Of a stretch of 60,000 bases of DNA, positions 12,073 through 22,835 are shown piece after piece. A program made the translations under genes and the position numbers. Numbering within the stretch: position 1 is the stretch's first letter; each line of letters opens with the position of its first letter. Source of the DNA: Diphasiastrum complanatum (Eukaryota; Streptophyta; Lycopodiopsida; Lycopodiales; Lycopodiaceae); contig CM055112.1 in the NCBI GenBank assembly GCA_029204225.1, forward strand, positions 565,001 to 625,000. Reading direction: 5' to 3'. The notes under the pieces were generated by a model. That model saw only the letters and a program-made list of their open reading frames with translations, ran no database searches and was not told the origin of the DNA.

Positions 12073-12540
12073 ACATGTGGCTTTTGTAAAAAGTTTGAAA
12101 AGAAGTAAGTTTACTAAGCATATGGTTTGGTAAATAGGTAAGTAAGCTCTTAGTAGTAGTCTATATGATAGTAGGTATTGTGTGTAGTTATTGTTAGTTA
12201 CTAGGTACTGTGGGTGTAGCCATTGTTGGTTACTAGGTACTTTTAGGTGTATTTAATGTTCCATGTAGGGTTAGTATTAGAGGTGTACTTTGTGGGTCCA
12301 CACTTGATTTAATCTATACCATTGGATTTGCCATGTCATATGGACCATTCCTGCTCAATTGTCACACTTTTATTGGTACACATGTCATTATTAACACTAA
12401 TCGTAATTAGTGAAGAGGCCCCTTTTGAGTTCAAAAAGGGCCCTAATGAGGTCCACATTACCTTTGATTTTTATTTTATTAAAGATAGGAATCTAACATT
12501 CCCTTGATGTGGATTCTCAAAATCCTTGATCTTTAGATTT
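12072..12540. other. No gene recognised
   Basis: Contains near-repeats GTAGTTATTGTTAGTTACTAG and GTAGCCATTGTTGGTTACTAG (about 12183-12237). Otherwise nothing is supported. Confidence 0.4.
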
Positions 12541-13793
12541 AACAAGTTGTTAAACTTGATATGACTTTCAACTGATAATGCCTTTGTAAAAATATCTGCT
12601 ACCATAATAAGTTCTACAAATTGTAAGCTCAATTTCTTGACTAAGTACCTTGTCTCTGATATAACGATACTTTATCTTGTTGTGCTTGGACTTGGAATGA
12701 AACCTTGGATGAAGAGATAAAGCAATAGTACTTTGATTATCACAATAAATCATTGTAGGATGTTATGGTACAAGATCAAGATTTGATAAAAGACATCATA
12801 ACCAAATTGTTTCTTTTGCAGCATGTGTAGTGGTAATGTACTCGGCTTTCATAGAGGATAACGCTGTACATGTCTATTATTTATTGTTCCACGAAATAGG
12901 ACCATAGTTATATAGAATATATAACCTTAAGTTGATCTTCAAGTGTTAACATCTTTGACTTAATCCGCATCCATATACCTTTCAAGTAAAAATCAATTAG
13001 AGCTGCATCACATATGCATAAATTCTTTGTTGACTTCAAATACCTTAGGACTCATAATAGAGCCTTCCAGTGTATAAAACCAAGGCTTGACATGTATTAG
13101 CTTAATTTAGTAATTGAAAATGGTATGCTACGTCTAGTACACATCATACCATACATCAATGAGCTGACAATTGAATGATAAGGATATTCCTTTATCTTCT
13201 TAACTTTTTTTTTGAGATTGTGGACACTCCTTAGAAGATTGTAAACCTAGATCCATTGGAGAATTTGCTAATTTCTACTTTGCCACGTTATGCTTCTCCA
13301 ATAGGTTTTGTATATACCTTTGTTGATTGATAAAGAACTATGTATTGGCATGATCTTTGAAAATTTGTATTTCAAGCAAAAATGGCCTTTTCCCATAACC
13401 TTTTGGTTGAGACATGTACACGTGTTCATTAATAACACTATCAAGAAATGTCGTTTGAACATCCATTTGATGAACTTCAAGATTTGCTAGAATTACAAAT
13501 GCTAAAAGAATTCTAATGGAAATAAGCTTGACCACGAGACTAAAACCTTTTGTAAAATCATTATTAGGAATATGAAAAAAAACCCTTGGCAACCAATTGA
13601 GCTTTCCATCCATCCCATCAACTTTGTGTTTTACTTTGACTATTACTTGGGGCTCTGGTACCTTTATGAGATGGTATTGAACTTTCTCCATAAATTCCAA
13701 GCATGGCTCATTGAAATATCATGTGTGTGGAAAGATGCACTTATTTGCCCTGGACAATCAATTGGATGTTGTCCATAAAATAAACTTCTGCTC
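12541..13793 (-). pseudogene. Copia RT / RNase H relic
   Basis: Minus-strand frames read, from high to low coordinate, WLPRVFFHIPNN..FTKGFS, then LANLEVHQMDVQTTFLDSVI and YMSQPKGY (the Copia RT block with the first catalytic Asp, usually HQMDVKTAFLNG). Near 12750-12570 they read YCDNQSTIALSLHPRFHSKS (the end of Copia RNase H, normally CDNQSAI..A.NP.FH.R.KHI). Frameshifts and stops occur throughout, and the YVDD active-site region is not intact. It abuts the coiled-coil ORF relative at 13794. Confidence 0.8.
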
Positions 13794-14600
13794 TCAGGAT
13801 CCACCTAGCATAGCTACACGGCAGTACAGTCGAGTTATTGGCAGTTGATTGGGAACAAACTGTCTGACCGTCGGATATGGTGAAAGGATATATTCTTGCG
13901 CATAGGCTTGAAGGGCCCTATGGAAGTCTACAAAAATATTCCAGTTGAACATCTGATGGATGATAGGCCAATTTGGTGTGTGGATGGTAATTTTATCCAC
14001 TGGCACACATAAATCCTTCCTTCTTGGCATGGACACATAATAAGAATCCAGCTGGCTTGTCACATAACTCCTAATGGAATTCAAAGTTTTCTTGAATATT
14101 GTCAACGCCATGGAGGTTGCTCTCCCAAAGCTGGCAGCTTGTCTAACTCCTTGCCAACTTCAATCTCTGATGTCTTAAACTTGATAACCCATCCACCCTT
14201 CGAAGATTCATGTAAGTTTTGAATCTCCTCTTCGATGGTGACTAGTCTTCGAAACATTGGAGTGGTCGTACTGGTAGGAGACCCTGCTTCGGTAACTTCT
14301 GGTTTTTGCTCCATCTGACCAACGTCCGAGTCATCCTGCCCTTGATCTTGGCGAGAATAGTGGCATGACCGGCATGGTGATTTGAGGAGTTGACTGGAGA
14401 ACATTGGCCACTATTTGTTCATAATCTTTAATGATTGACTTTTCCTTGGCCAATTTTGTGGATGCTTTGCCCTTGAATACATCAAACCTATTTTGGAAGC
14501 CAGACAATGATTGACAATAAGTCTCAACCTTATGAAATAAATAATTGATTTTGCTTTGTGAGACAGGTCGATCTTGTTCAAGAGCTTGTAGTGTGAAAAT
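13794..14600 (-). pseudogene. Relative of the Gypsy extra ORF (coiled coil)
   Basis: Minus-strand frames match the ORF at 16489-17365: LFHKVETYCQSLSGFQNRFD against LFKKVETYNMALQGFQGRFD, a Lys/Glu-rich helix, then GGWVIKFKTSEIE and KELDKLPAL against GGWVLKFKTSEIE and KELDKIPAL. Past PAL this copy continues, after a frameshift, for about 105 residues (a basic stretch SMPRRKDLCVP, then PNWPIIHQMFNWNIF) that are missing from the other copy. It therefore shows the likely C-terminal domain. Function is unknown. The shared blocks show the region is a protein-coding family. Frameshifts and stops make this copy a relic. Confidence 0.7.
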
Positions 14601-15728
14601 TCACACATGTGAAAATGTCCTAATGTGTGAAATTGATCTCCTAAGCTTGGCTCATGCACTATAGATCACCTATTGATTGAAATCCAAGATCAATGACAAG
14701 ATCTAAGGCAAAAAGGCCAATCTACATGCATTCATTCATTACCAAAAGGTGTTTCACACTTGTGGAAGAATTCATGAAATAAAATAAGTCCCAACAAGCT
14801 CCTCTCCTCGAGTAGAGAGAGAAAATACCACTTTTGGGCTCATCTAGAGAGAGAAGGCAATACAAGCAAAATTGGCAAGTCTCCAAATTGACTCAAAAAC
14901 TCATAGATCTCTCATACATTGATGAAGGGAATGAAAGTACATATCGAAACTCGTGGAGATCCATGCTTGAATCCTATTGGACCCCTTAAACATAGTCTCT
15001 AATTCAGTTGGATGTGTGATGCAACATCCCTCACTTTTGATTGGACCCTTCCAACACATCTCTTTCTTATGATTGGACCCTTTGACTTTTGCCACCACAT
15101 AGGGTGCATCACTCATCAAACCTAAATTTGATATGTGTCACAAGCCTAACTACCTCAAGATTGCATCATAATCTACTTTTGGCCAAATTGAGGCTTTACA
15201 TGTGGATTTGACCATTTTGACCTCTAGGCCAATTTTGGCCCTATCAAGGTTCTACACCAAGATGCTTGATACAAAATCTTTTTGATACCCCTAAGGTCAA
15301 CATGACTAAACTATTTTTACTTTTTTCTACATGTGGGAACATGTTCCACACATGTGATATTTTCTCACAAACTAGAAACACAAAAAATATCCAAGATAGA
15401 TTTTGACAATTTTTCAGACTCCTCCTCAAAAACTAGCTTGGTAAGCTCAAGGAGTTTGTGAAACTTTTTTGAGTGGATCCTTTGGTATGCATATTTTGTA
15501 AGAAACCAGCAAAAGGATCCATTATAGCAACACCCTCACCATATCCATGATAAGATATCTTTGGTAGAAATCTCTAGCCAACACCTTTGAAGAGCACTCC
15601 ACCAATTTGCCACTATATCCATGTGCTTCCTCCATGCTTGATGATGATCTTTGATTTGAAAGTACCATTTGCATGAAGATGGCTACACCATGATGAAAAT
15701 TAGAGGCTTCCATGCATCATAAAAATCA
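14601..15728. other. Unassigned flank of the nested insertion
   Basis: No recognised domain. Minus-strand frames are patchily open (for example 14901-15119). If the 20.4-kb insertion is mentally removed, the minus-strand frame arriving from 36360-36175 continues across the junction for a short way at 15728, but no product is recognisable. Confidence 0.35.
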
Positions 15729-15733
15729 CAAAG
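15729..15733. repeat. Target site duplication CAAAG (left)
   Basis: CAAAG directly precedes the LTR end TGTAGTGGG. The same five bases directly follow the other LTR at 36170-36174. A perfect 5-bp duplication is what LTR-element integration leaves, and it ties the two LTRs to one insertion. Confidence 0.9.
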
Positions 15734-16488
15734 TGTAGTGGGTTTCTTTCCTTGCCTATCATGAATCCAAGATCTAGTCAATCTAGCATCAAAGAGATGA
15801 AGTTAGTTGTCACGCATAGGTTTGTTCCCATGAGAGCGATAGTATAGTTCAGATTTCAGCATAAATGGAAGATCCAAATCTAACTCTAACATCCATTAAC
15901 ACTACACATCCACAACAAAATAACTTACTCTTTCTCTCTCTCCCTTTCTCTCTCATAAAAAGTATAATAACATACAATCCCAATAACATTCAGATCCAAC
16001 AATTAGCAAAAACCAAATAAAGCATGAGAGATGGAGGAAATGTGATAGAGAGCAAGGACATTCATCAATCCATTCCTGAAGAGAACCAATCTGCTTTATT
16101 GAAATGAGAAAATGAACATGTGTAGGAACTCGAGTTGGTCCTTTGCCCACGGCCTTCTAACAACATCATTGCTACACCAAGGCGCCCATCCATAGCCACC
16201 AGGGTGCCCATCCTAAGCCACTAAAAACTTAAGAAATGGTTTCCTACTGTGAAAGATCCATGACTTTTCACCTATAAATCCTTGTCTTGTGAGAGAGAGA
16301 GAATAATTTCTTGGGCTTGGCTCGTCTCTGAGCTTCTTCTTGCAGCCTCCTATTTGGCTGAGGTCTCCCTACCTCCAGCTCAGTAACACAATTTACAGAG
16401 TGGGAACCATCCAAATTGGAGAGAAATCCAACTTTATTCACTAACTTGACATTTAGGCCCTGCGACATTAAAAGTCCCGCAAAAAGGC
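15734..16488 (-). repeat. 3' LTR of the nested Gypsy element (altered)
   Basis: 15734-16142 matches 35440-35853 of the 5' LTR, and 16396-16488 matches the block at about 35940-36035. The middle, 16143-16395, is unrelated to the corresponding 85 bp of the 5' LTR. The outermost 130 bp or so of the LTR start (U3 edge) are missing, so the extra ORF runs straight into LTR sequence at 16488. The end TGTAGTGG at 15734 is intact and adjoins the target duplication. Confidence 0.85.
16143..16395 (-). other. Foreign segment in the 3' LTR core
   Basis: Where the 5' LTR has a TATA-containing stretch (CTACTATAAAAAAAGACC on the minus strand), this LTR has about 253 bp of different sequence. It includes its own GGATTTATAGGTG and two near-repeats, GGATGGGCACCCTGGTG and GGATGGGCGCCTTGGTG. 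It could be a different U3 core promoter acquired by recombination, or a later replacement. Confidence 0.6.
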
Positions 16489-17365
16489 AATGCAGGTATT
16501 TTGTCCAACTCTTTGTCGGCCTCTATCTCGGAGGTCTTGAACTTAAGGACCCATCCACCACGCGAGGACTCATGCGGATGTTGTGATAATAAGCTCTGGA
16601 TCTGGTCCTCGACGCTGATGGGCCTTTTGAATAGTGGTATGGTCCTTGATGAGGATGGACCCACTTGCACTGCCGATAAAATTGGCGGTAGTTCTGGTAT
16701 GTCTGGAGCTTCCCCCGGGTCCATGCCCGAATTCAGCCCTGTATTCATTGGTACATCTTCTTGGCACATAGGGGAGAATTGCGGCTTCACCGGTACGAGA
16801 ATTTGTAGTCCGGCTTCCAATACTTGAACGGTTGTTTTTTCATAGACGTTGATGGTTTTTTTAGCCTTGGCCAACTCAGTTGAAGCTCCTTTGAACCTAT
16901 CAAAGCGGCCTTGGAATCCCTGAAGGGCCATATTGTACGTTTCCACTTTCTTGAACAAAAACGCGATCTCCGTCGATGTTACCAAATGATCTAGTATTTG
17001 TGTCTGAAGATACGCATCACACTCAAGGGTGGTCGCATCCAATTTACCTTGGAGACGCGTGCGATCCTGCTCCGCCATCTACAATTGACCCTTTAGCAGT
17101 TGCACCTGTTGTTTTGCATCCTGCACGGCCTTATCCACTCGATCTTGTGCGATTATCTGGGCGTTTTGCAGGGAGCTGACGTATCCTTCCAAGCTCTTCA
17201 ACACCGACAGTAGTCTCATGGATTTGTTTGAATCCTCTTCCAGGGGATTGGAGTTCAAAGGGCGCAGGGCTCTGGGGCATTTCAAAAATTTCAGCGGCCC
17301 CAAGGGAGTTGGAATCATCGAACATATCCATGAAATACTGCGTGTTTGGGGAAGTAGCTTTCGGT
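16489..17365 (-). pseudogene. Extra coiled-coil ORF downstream of pol, C-terminal part
   Basis: The minus strand runs from the Copia insertion point through an acidic start MDMFDDSNSLGAAEIF and a Pro-rich stretch. A helical coiled-coil region follows, with heptad-like SVLKSLEGYVSSLQNAQ and RLQGKLDATTLECD, then VETYNMALQGFQGRFDRFK and an acidic Pro-rich linker. It ends with GGWVLKFKTSEIE and KELDKIPAL. One frameshift (near 17250) and one TAG (just before MAEQDRT at 17078) break it. No zinc knuckle, protease, RT or clear membrane segment is present. The position after integrase is where Athila-type elements carry an env-like ORF and some Tat elements an additional ORF, but this protein has no visible envelope features. 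The last residues (PFCGTFNVAG) come from fused LTR sequence. Confidence 0.7.
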
Positions 17366-17370
17366 GTGTG
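17366..17370. repeat. Target duplication GTGTG of Copia 1 (left)
   Basis: GTGTG precedes the left LTR and GTGCG (23108-23112) follows the right one. This is a 5-bp duplication with one later difference. Joining the flanks with one copy keeps the reading frame of the extra ORF open. Confidence 0.75.
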
Positions 17371-17644
17371 ACTTAGAATTTGCTTCGAACAGGAACACAG
17401 ATTATGCTACACAGTAACACAGACAGAAAACACTCTCCACAACAAGCTCACATAGCAACTGTATTTCTCAAAATGAAATTACACTGTACATATAGTTGTT
17501 CACTCAGGCAACCCATACATGACCCAAGTTGCCGTTGGCGGGACATGTGTCTCGTCGACTTGCCTCGTGGCGAGGCCAACTGATCCTTATCAACTGATAG
17601 GACCCACAATATAGTAACACATTGATTCTACTTTAATTCTAACT
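17371..17644 (-). repeat. 3' LTR of Copia 1
   Basis: 274 bp, matching 22836-23107. On the minus strand it begins AGTTAGAATT and ends AATTCTAAGT, not TG...CA. The boundaries are fixed by the adjacent polypurine tract, PBS and target duplication. Confidence 0.92.
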
Positions 17645-17653
17645 CTCTCCCTT
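17645..17653 (-). promoter_or_regulatory. Polypurine tract of Copia 1
   Basis: AAGGGAGAG on the minus strand lies directly upstream of the 3' LTR, the position of the plus-strand DNA primer. Confidence 0.8.
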
Positions 17654-17799
17654 AAAGTAGAGTCTACTTTTTATACAGTCATATACATAGCTTTAAAGTC
17701 AACAAACTTTAAGTACAGAAAGCTTTGATATAAACTTATCAAACTTTTCTCCAACAAGTGGCTTAGTGAAAATATTAGCTAGTTGTTCTTCTGTGCTTC

Positions 17800-18504
17800 A
17801 ATGAACAACATGAATTTCACGACTCAGCAACCTCTAAGTATAAAGTGATACTGAATCTCAATGTGTTTGGTTCTCGCATGGAACACTAGATTCTTTGCTA
17901 GCTGAATGCCACTCTGACTGTCGCTATGTAATGTCGTGGGATTTTTCTTCTTCATGCCAGCTTCTTCCAAGATTTGTCTCAACCATATAGCTTCCTATGT
18001 TGCACTACACATTGCCTTATACTCTGCTTTTGTGGTGGATAGAGCAATTGTACTTTGCTTCCTACTAGACCAGGAAAAGCAACTACCACAAAACTGGAAT
18101 ACATACCATGTGGTGGATCTACGATCATCATAGTCACCTCCCCAATCCGCATCCACATAGCCACACAACTCAGGTAAACCATCATGCTTCCTGTAAATCA
18201 AGTCATAATCTGAAGTGCCTTTCACATAACGCAAAATGCGTTTAGCTGCCTTCCAATGTGTTTTCGTAGGTGCTGCCATAAACTGACTTACAATGCCATT
18301 ATCATAGCATATATCTGGTCTAGTCGTGGTAAGGTAAATCAAGCTCCCTACTAACTGCCTATACAGCGTAGCATCAAATGACTGTGACTTATCAAGCTTA
18401 GAAAGCTTTTTACTTGGTTCAATAGGAGTATTCACTGGTTTGCAATCTTGCAACCTAAACATATGCAGCAACTCTTTGACATACTTCACCTGTGTTAAAC
18501 CCAC
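17800..18504 (-). pseudogene. Copia 1 RNase H region
   Basis: The frame at 18504-17995 reads YVKELLHMFRLQDCKPVNTP, YRQLVGSLIYLTTTRPDI, KRILRYVKGT, then the RNase H block YVDADWGGDYDDRRST (catalytic Asp-x-Asp), SSRKQSTIALSTTKAEYKA (Glu of the active site) and, after a frame change, HSDSQSGIQLAKN (third acidic residue). These are standard Copia landmarks in the right order. Stops separate it from the RT frame and break its end. Confidence 0.9.
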
Positions 18505-19509
18505 TTCGTGTCCTTTTTGTCACACCTCTACTCCAAGGCAATAATGCATCAGGCTGAGATTTGTCATCTCGAATTGTTCCATGAGGTTTTTCTTGATCAT
18601 ATCTATCATCTCTTGATTATTTCACGTAATAATCAAGTCATCAACATAAAGAGCAATCAAAGCAACCATACCATCAAAGCATAAGACATATAGATTTGGA
18701 TCAGAATGTGTTCTCACCATCCCCTTTGAACGAAAGTAGGCATCAATCCTGCTATACCACGCACGTGGTCCCTGTTTAAGACCATAAAGCGCTTTCTTCA
18801 AGCGACATACTTTATTTTCCTGTCCCTTCGCTATAAAGCCTTCAGGTTGATCCATGAACGCCTCTTCTTCTAACTCACCATTTAGAAAAGCAGATTTCAC
18901 ATCCATCTGATGCAAAGGCCAACCAAAATGTGAAGCTAAAGCAATAAGTAGGCGTAGAGTATTCCACTTACATACTGGCACAAAGGTCTCCTCACAGTCG
19001 ATGCCTTTACTTTGTTCATACCCTTTGATTACCAATCTTGCCTCGTGCTTTGCTATACTTCCATCTACATGGTACTTAGTCCTGTATACCCATTTACAAC
19101 CAATGGGTTTCTTGCCAACTGGTGGTTCTACTAAGTCCCATGTGCTATGCTTAGCAATTGACTCCATCTCCTCTCCCATGGCCTTGACCCAAATGTCATC
19201 ATCCTTTGCTTCACCATAAGTCGAAGGTTCTTTGCTTTGAATAATGCTAGATAAGAGAGCATAATTTGCTTCATACCTTTTAGGATGTGTCTTCTCTCTT
19301 GTTGATCTTTGTAGCTCTCCCTGGCTAGATGATCCTGGAAAGTCATCCATGTCGCGGCTCTCCAACAATCTCTCAAACCAATTAGGGAGCTTCCTGTCAG
19401 GTGATCGGCTTCTTGGTGAAAATGTATCCCACGGTACATTCTGCTCCTTGTGTTTGTCACCTGCAACTTCAATCCTTCTTGCACCAAAAGGTTTGTCTCT
19501 ACTCTTCAA
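18505..19509 (-). pseudogene. Copia 1 reverse transcriptase
   Basis: A 295-aa frame (19509-18622) carries the linker WVKAMGEEMESIAKHSTWDL, GCKWVYRTKYHVDGSI, HQMDVKSAFLNGELEEE (first catalytic Asp), CRLKKALYGLKQGPRAW and the active-site box YVDDLIIT. A TGA directly follows DLIIT, and a second stop lies before the RNase H frame. The RT palm motifs themselves look intact. Confidence 0.93.
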
Positions 19510-20673
19510 CCTGTCTCTTGAGGTTGAGTAGTAGTATCTTGAGATGTATCCTCATGTTCATCACTTGGAAGGTCAATGAATGGATCATCATCATGCAGTA
19601 TTCTCACTATACCATCTTTATCACTGGATGTATCTATCTTCTCAACATCCTCGTCTTCATACATCTTGAATTCATCAAAGATAACATCACGACTTATATG
19701 GATTTTGTTTTCCACTGGATCAAAACATCTATAGCCCTTCACACATTCGTCATATCCTAGGAATATACACTTGATAGCTTTCACATCAAGTTTTCGTCTC
19801 TCTTCCTTAGGAATGTGTACAAAGGCCTTACATCCAAAGATTCGCAAGTGGTTCACCTTTGTCTTCTTCTTCGTGAATGCTTCCTCCTCAGGTGTTATCT
19901 TTGGTATGACAATGGTAGGACTTCTATTTTGAAGATAGACTGTCGTACTGCATGCTTCTGACCAAAAATCCTTTGGTAGTTTCATCTCAGCTAGCATAGA
20001 TCTAGCACTTTCCACAATCGTACGATTCTTGCGCTCAGCTACACCCAGTGAGAGCAGGAGTATGAGCTTGCGTAAATTGTCTTTTAATCCCATATTGATC
20101 ACAAAGATCATTGAAGTCATTAGACTTGTACTCACCTCCACTATCTGATCTTAGGACTTTGATCTTCCTACTTGTCTGATTTTCGACCAATGCTTTGAAG
20201 CTCTTGAAATTGTCAAATGCATCTGATTTCTTCTTCAAGAAGTAGATCCACATCTTACGTGACATATCATCAATAAAGGTCATGAAATAGAAGACTTTAC
20301 CTAAGGACATGGTCCTCATAGGCTCGCATAAATCTATGTGGATTAAATCCAGGATGTTCTTTGCTCTTGCAACACCACCTTTATTGAACTTCTCATGATG
20401 CTGCTTCCCATATACACATGATTCGCACATGGATTTCAAGTGGTCTTCTATAGTAGGCAATCCTGTTACCATCTCCAATTTTCTCATCAAATTGAGGCCT
20501 TCCAAGTTCCAGTGACCAAGCCTCTCATGCCACAACTCAGTTTGCGATGGAATGGACGATACGAGTCCATGTTGCCCCTTGATTGTAGCATTCAACCTGT
20601 ACAATTTGTATTGGGCTCCCTTACTCCATCCGCAATAACTTTGAACTTTTGGTTCACATCCTTCACAAAGCAA
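19506..20673 (-). pseudogene. Copia 1 integrase
   Basis: The frame 20673-20035 holds the pre-integrase zinc region (HERLGHWNLEGLNLM, CESCVYGKQHH) and the catalytic core with Asp in LIHIDLCEPM and Asp in VLRSDSGGEYKS. After a frameshift near 20050 the second frame (20141-19506) gives GVAERKNRTIVESARSML with the catalytic Glu, FWSEACSTTVYLQNRSP, and the C-terminal IFGCKAFVHIP and CIFLGYDECVKGYRCFD. The D-D-E triad is complete but split between frames. Confidence 0.92.
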
Positions 20674-20834
20674 TGATCATGGGCGAATTCTACTTTCAAC
20701 TTTTGATCAGTAATGACTCCAACAAAAAGTAGATTTTTCTTCAAATCTAGTACGTAAAGTACCTCCCTGATCATCTTGCTTTTGCCATCAGGTAGTTGGA
20801 TTGAAACAATGCCTATCCCCTTGATCTTGCACAC
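20592..20834 (-). pseudogene. Copia 1 protease remnant (active site lost)
   Basis: The open frame begins GEVCKIKGIGIVSIQLPDGK and continues IREVLYVLDLKKNLL, which is the part of the Copia protease region that follows the catalytic Asp-Ser-Gly. The DSG segment and the CCHC knuckle that should lie between gag and this point are absent. A lysine-rich gag tail (GKGKGKKKSKQPFRK) is joined directly to the protease remnant near 20850. Confidence 0.85.
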
Positions 20835-20980
20835 CTCACCATTTGCTTGCGAAATGGCTGTTTAGACTTCTTCTTGCCCTTTCCCTTGCCTTGTTTTTGG
20901 CGTATCGCAAGTGCTTGATCGTCAGTATTTTGACGTCTAGCTTTCACCATTTCTCGACGTTGCTCTTCCTTCATCAAGAT

Positions 20981-21526
20981 TCATGTGAGCTCGTCAAAGG
21001 TTGGCAATCTTTCTCTTGATTCTATTCCGCTCACAAACATTTGATAGGGTTTTGCAATGCCGCACAATGCATTGTGCACCAGCTCCACATCACGTATGCA
21101 CTCACCAATAGAATGCAGTTCATCCCTCATTGTCTTGGTTATGATCATGTATGTCTGAATGTGCTCTCCTTGTTCCATTTGGGCACTATTTAGCTTTGAC
21201 TTCAGAAACATGATTCTTGACGGATTTGACGTCTCGAACTGCTCCTTTAGCACATCCCATGCTTGTCTAGGTGTAACAACATCACAAATGTGGGTAATGA
21301 TGTGATCCTTCATTGACAAGTTAATGAAGGTCAAAGCTTTCCTCATCTTTTTGTCGAACACTTTGATATCCGCTTCATTTGGTGGCCTTATCTCATCACC
21401 TGTGATAACTTCCCACACGTCTTTTTCCATCAGTATGTTTTTCATTTTGAATTTCCACACTGCATAGTTGGAAATCCCATCCAATTTGCTACTTTCACTC
21501 AAAATGGACTCTCCCATGTTTGCCAT
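20981..21526 (-). CDS. Copia 1 gag (capsid, UBN2-type)
   Basis: 181-aa open frame beginning MANMGESILSESSKLDG. Landmarks are NYAVWKFKMKNILMEKDVWE, a middle region with LTFINLSMKDHIITHI, QAWDVLKEQFETSN and FLKSKLNSAQMEQGEHI, and the C-terminal GIESRERLPTFDELT. This is the usual Copia capsid order. The frame is intact to 20981 and then ends at a stop. The nucleocapsid zinc knuckle that should follow is deleted. It could form capsid-like protein at most. Confidence 0.9.
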   Translation of the reverse strand: MANMGESILSESSKLDGISNYAVWKFKMKNILMEKDVWEVITGDEIRPPNEADIKVFDKKMRKALTFINLSMKDHIITHICDVVTPRQAWDVLKEQFETSNPSRIMFLKSKLNSAQMEQGEHIQTYMIITKTMRDELHSIGECIRDVELVHNALCGIAKPYQMFVSGIESRERLPTFDELT

Positions 21527-22821
21527 CGCAAAATTGCTTGAAACTTCTGCCGTAGGCTAAAAACAATATGTCAAGGCCAACTTTTAATGTCAGAAGTTGA
21601 AAATAATGACCTGCACTTTTTTTCCTTACCAGGCCACTCGCCGCTTTTCCACCAATTTGAAAGCCAAATCGGCGTCGCCTTCCGAAATGCACTCAGTCAT
21701 CAACTCCCAACTACGTGCCCAATGGAATGGTAAAATCACTTTTGGCGCACTCCGAACACTTTCTTTGCTGCAGTCACTCTATTTTGATGTACCATACTTG
21801 CAAGTACAGTCCGAGTGCCCTTCGTTTGGAGGTTATAGCCTTTCGTTTGTGTCTAAACGGGCAAAGGACCCAAAAATAGGAATTTTCCTTGTTTTTTAAC
21901 TGTTTCTTCACCTTGAAGAAATTTCACACTTCATTTGTGAAGGGACACAACTCAACTTTCACTTTGAAAAATTTTCATGAAGTTGAAGGCCGAAATGCAC
22001 TTCACTTCTTCAGGGCCCTCTTCAACAACCCTTCAGACTCCATCCAATGGTCGATTCTGATCCAACTATGGATATCCCTCCTGGGTAGCGCGATCTCAAC
22101 CGTTGATCTTGAAAGTTCTTTATCCAATAGTTTTAAGTACTTCTGTGCTCTAATGGAAACTCTTGCAAACGTTGTCCACTCCAAAGCACTACGCGTTTGT
22201 CTTGGTTCCTCACGTGAACAGACCCACGACCTCCTCCGACTCTCTCTCTTATACGAACTGTAGTTATGGCTATCACCAAAGTATTCTGATTGCTTCACGA
22301 CTGAAGCGCGGCTGTCCACGACCACTTCATACTTGATTCGCACTGCTAGAGCGACCTCCTCTGGGTTTTTACAGCTTGCAAAACGGTTCAAAATAGAGAG
22401 AAATCTTTGATTTTGTGCTCCCAAACCCCAAACCAGGGTCTTTCACACAAATCTCTTCTTAGCTTTCAATTCACAATGTTCTGATAGGCCTATCCTCTTG
22501 TTCTGAGGTTGTCCAACTGCTAGAATTCTGATGCTTCAATCCCTTTGTCAAACGGTATCCGATTGAATGCACACTGACTGCAAACACCAAATAGCCTGCT
22601 TCGGAATTTCGAAATTCCATTTGCTGAGGTTCTGATTCAACCGATAGCCCTTGTCTCTGAATCCTCACACAGTCTTAAGCTCACCAAGCTTCTGTGTGCT
22701 AAACTCTCTACACAAATGTTTCTCCTTCCGTCTTCAACCCGTCGTAAACCCCGAACTCTCAGAAGACAGTTCTCTCGAAGCTCTCTTCAACGACGACGCT
22801 GTATTGTGTACACTCCCTATG
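21527..22821 (-). other. Copia 1 leader (5' UTR)
   Basis: About 1.3 kb between PBS and the gag start. No conserved ORF was recognised. It is long for a Copia leader. Short open frames here lack domain features. Confidence 0.7.
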
Positions 22822-22835
22822 TGGCTCTGATACCA
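22822..22835 (-). promoter_or_regulatory. PBS of Copia 1 (initiator tRNA-Met)
   Basis: TGGTATCAGAGCCA on the minus strand lies directly after the 5' LTR. It is complementary to the 3' end of plant initiator tRNA-Met, the usual Copia primer. Confidence 0.95.

Noticed and set aside
11876-12133. ORF with a long Arg-Glu repeat
   Set aside because: Produced by reading through the (GA)n microsatellite.
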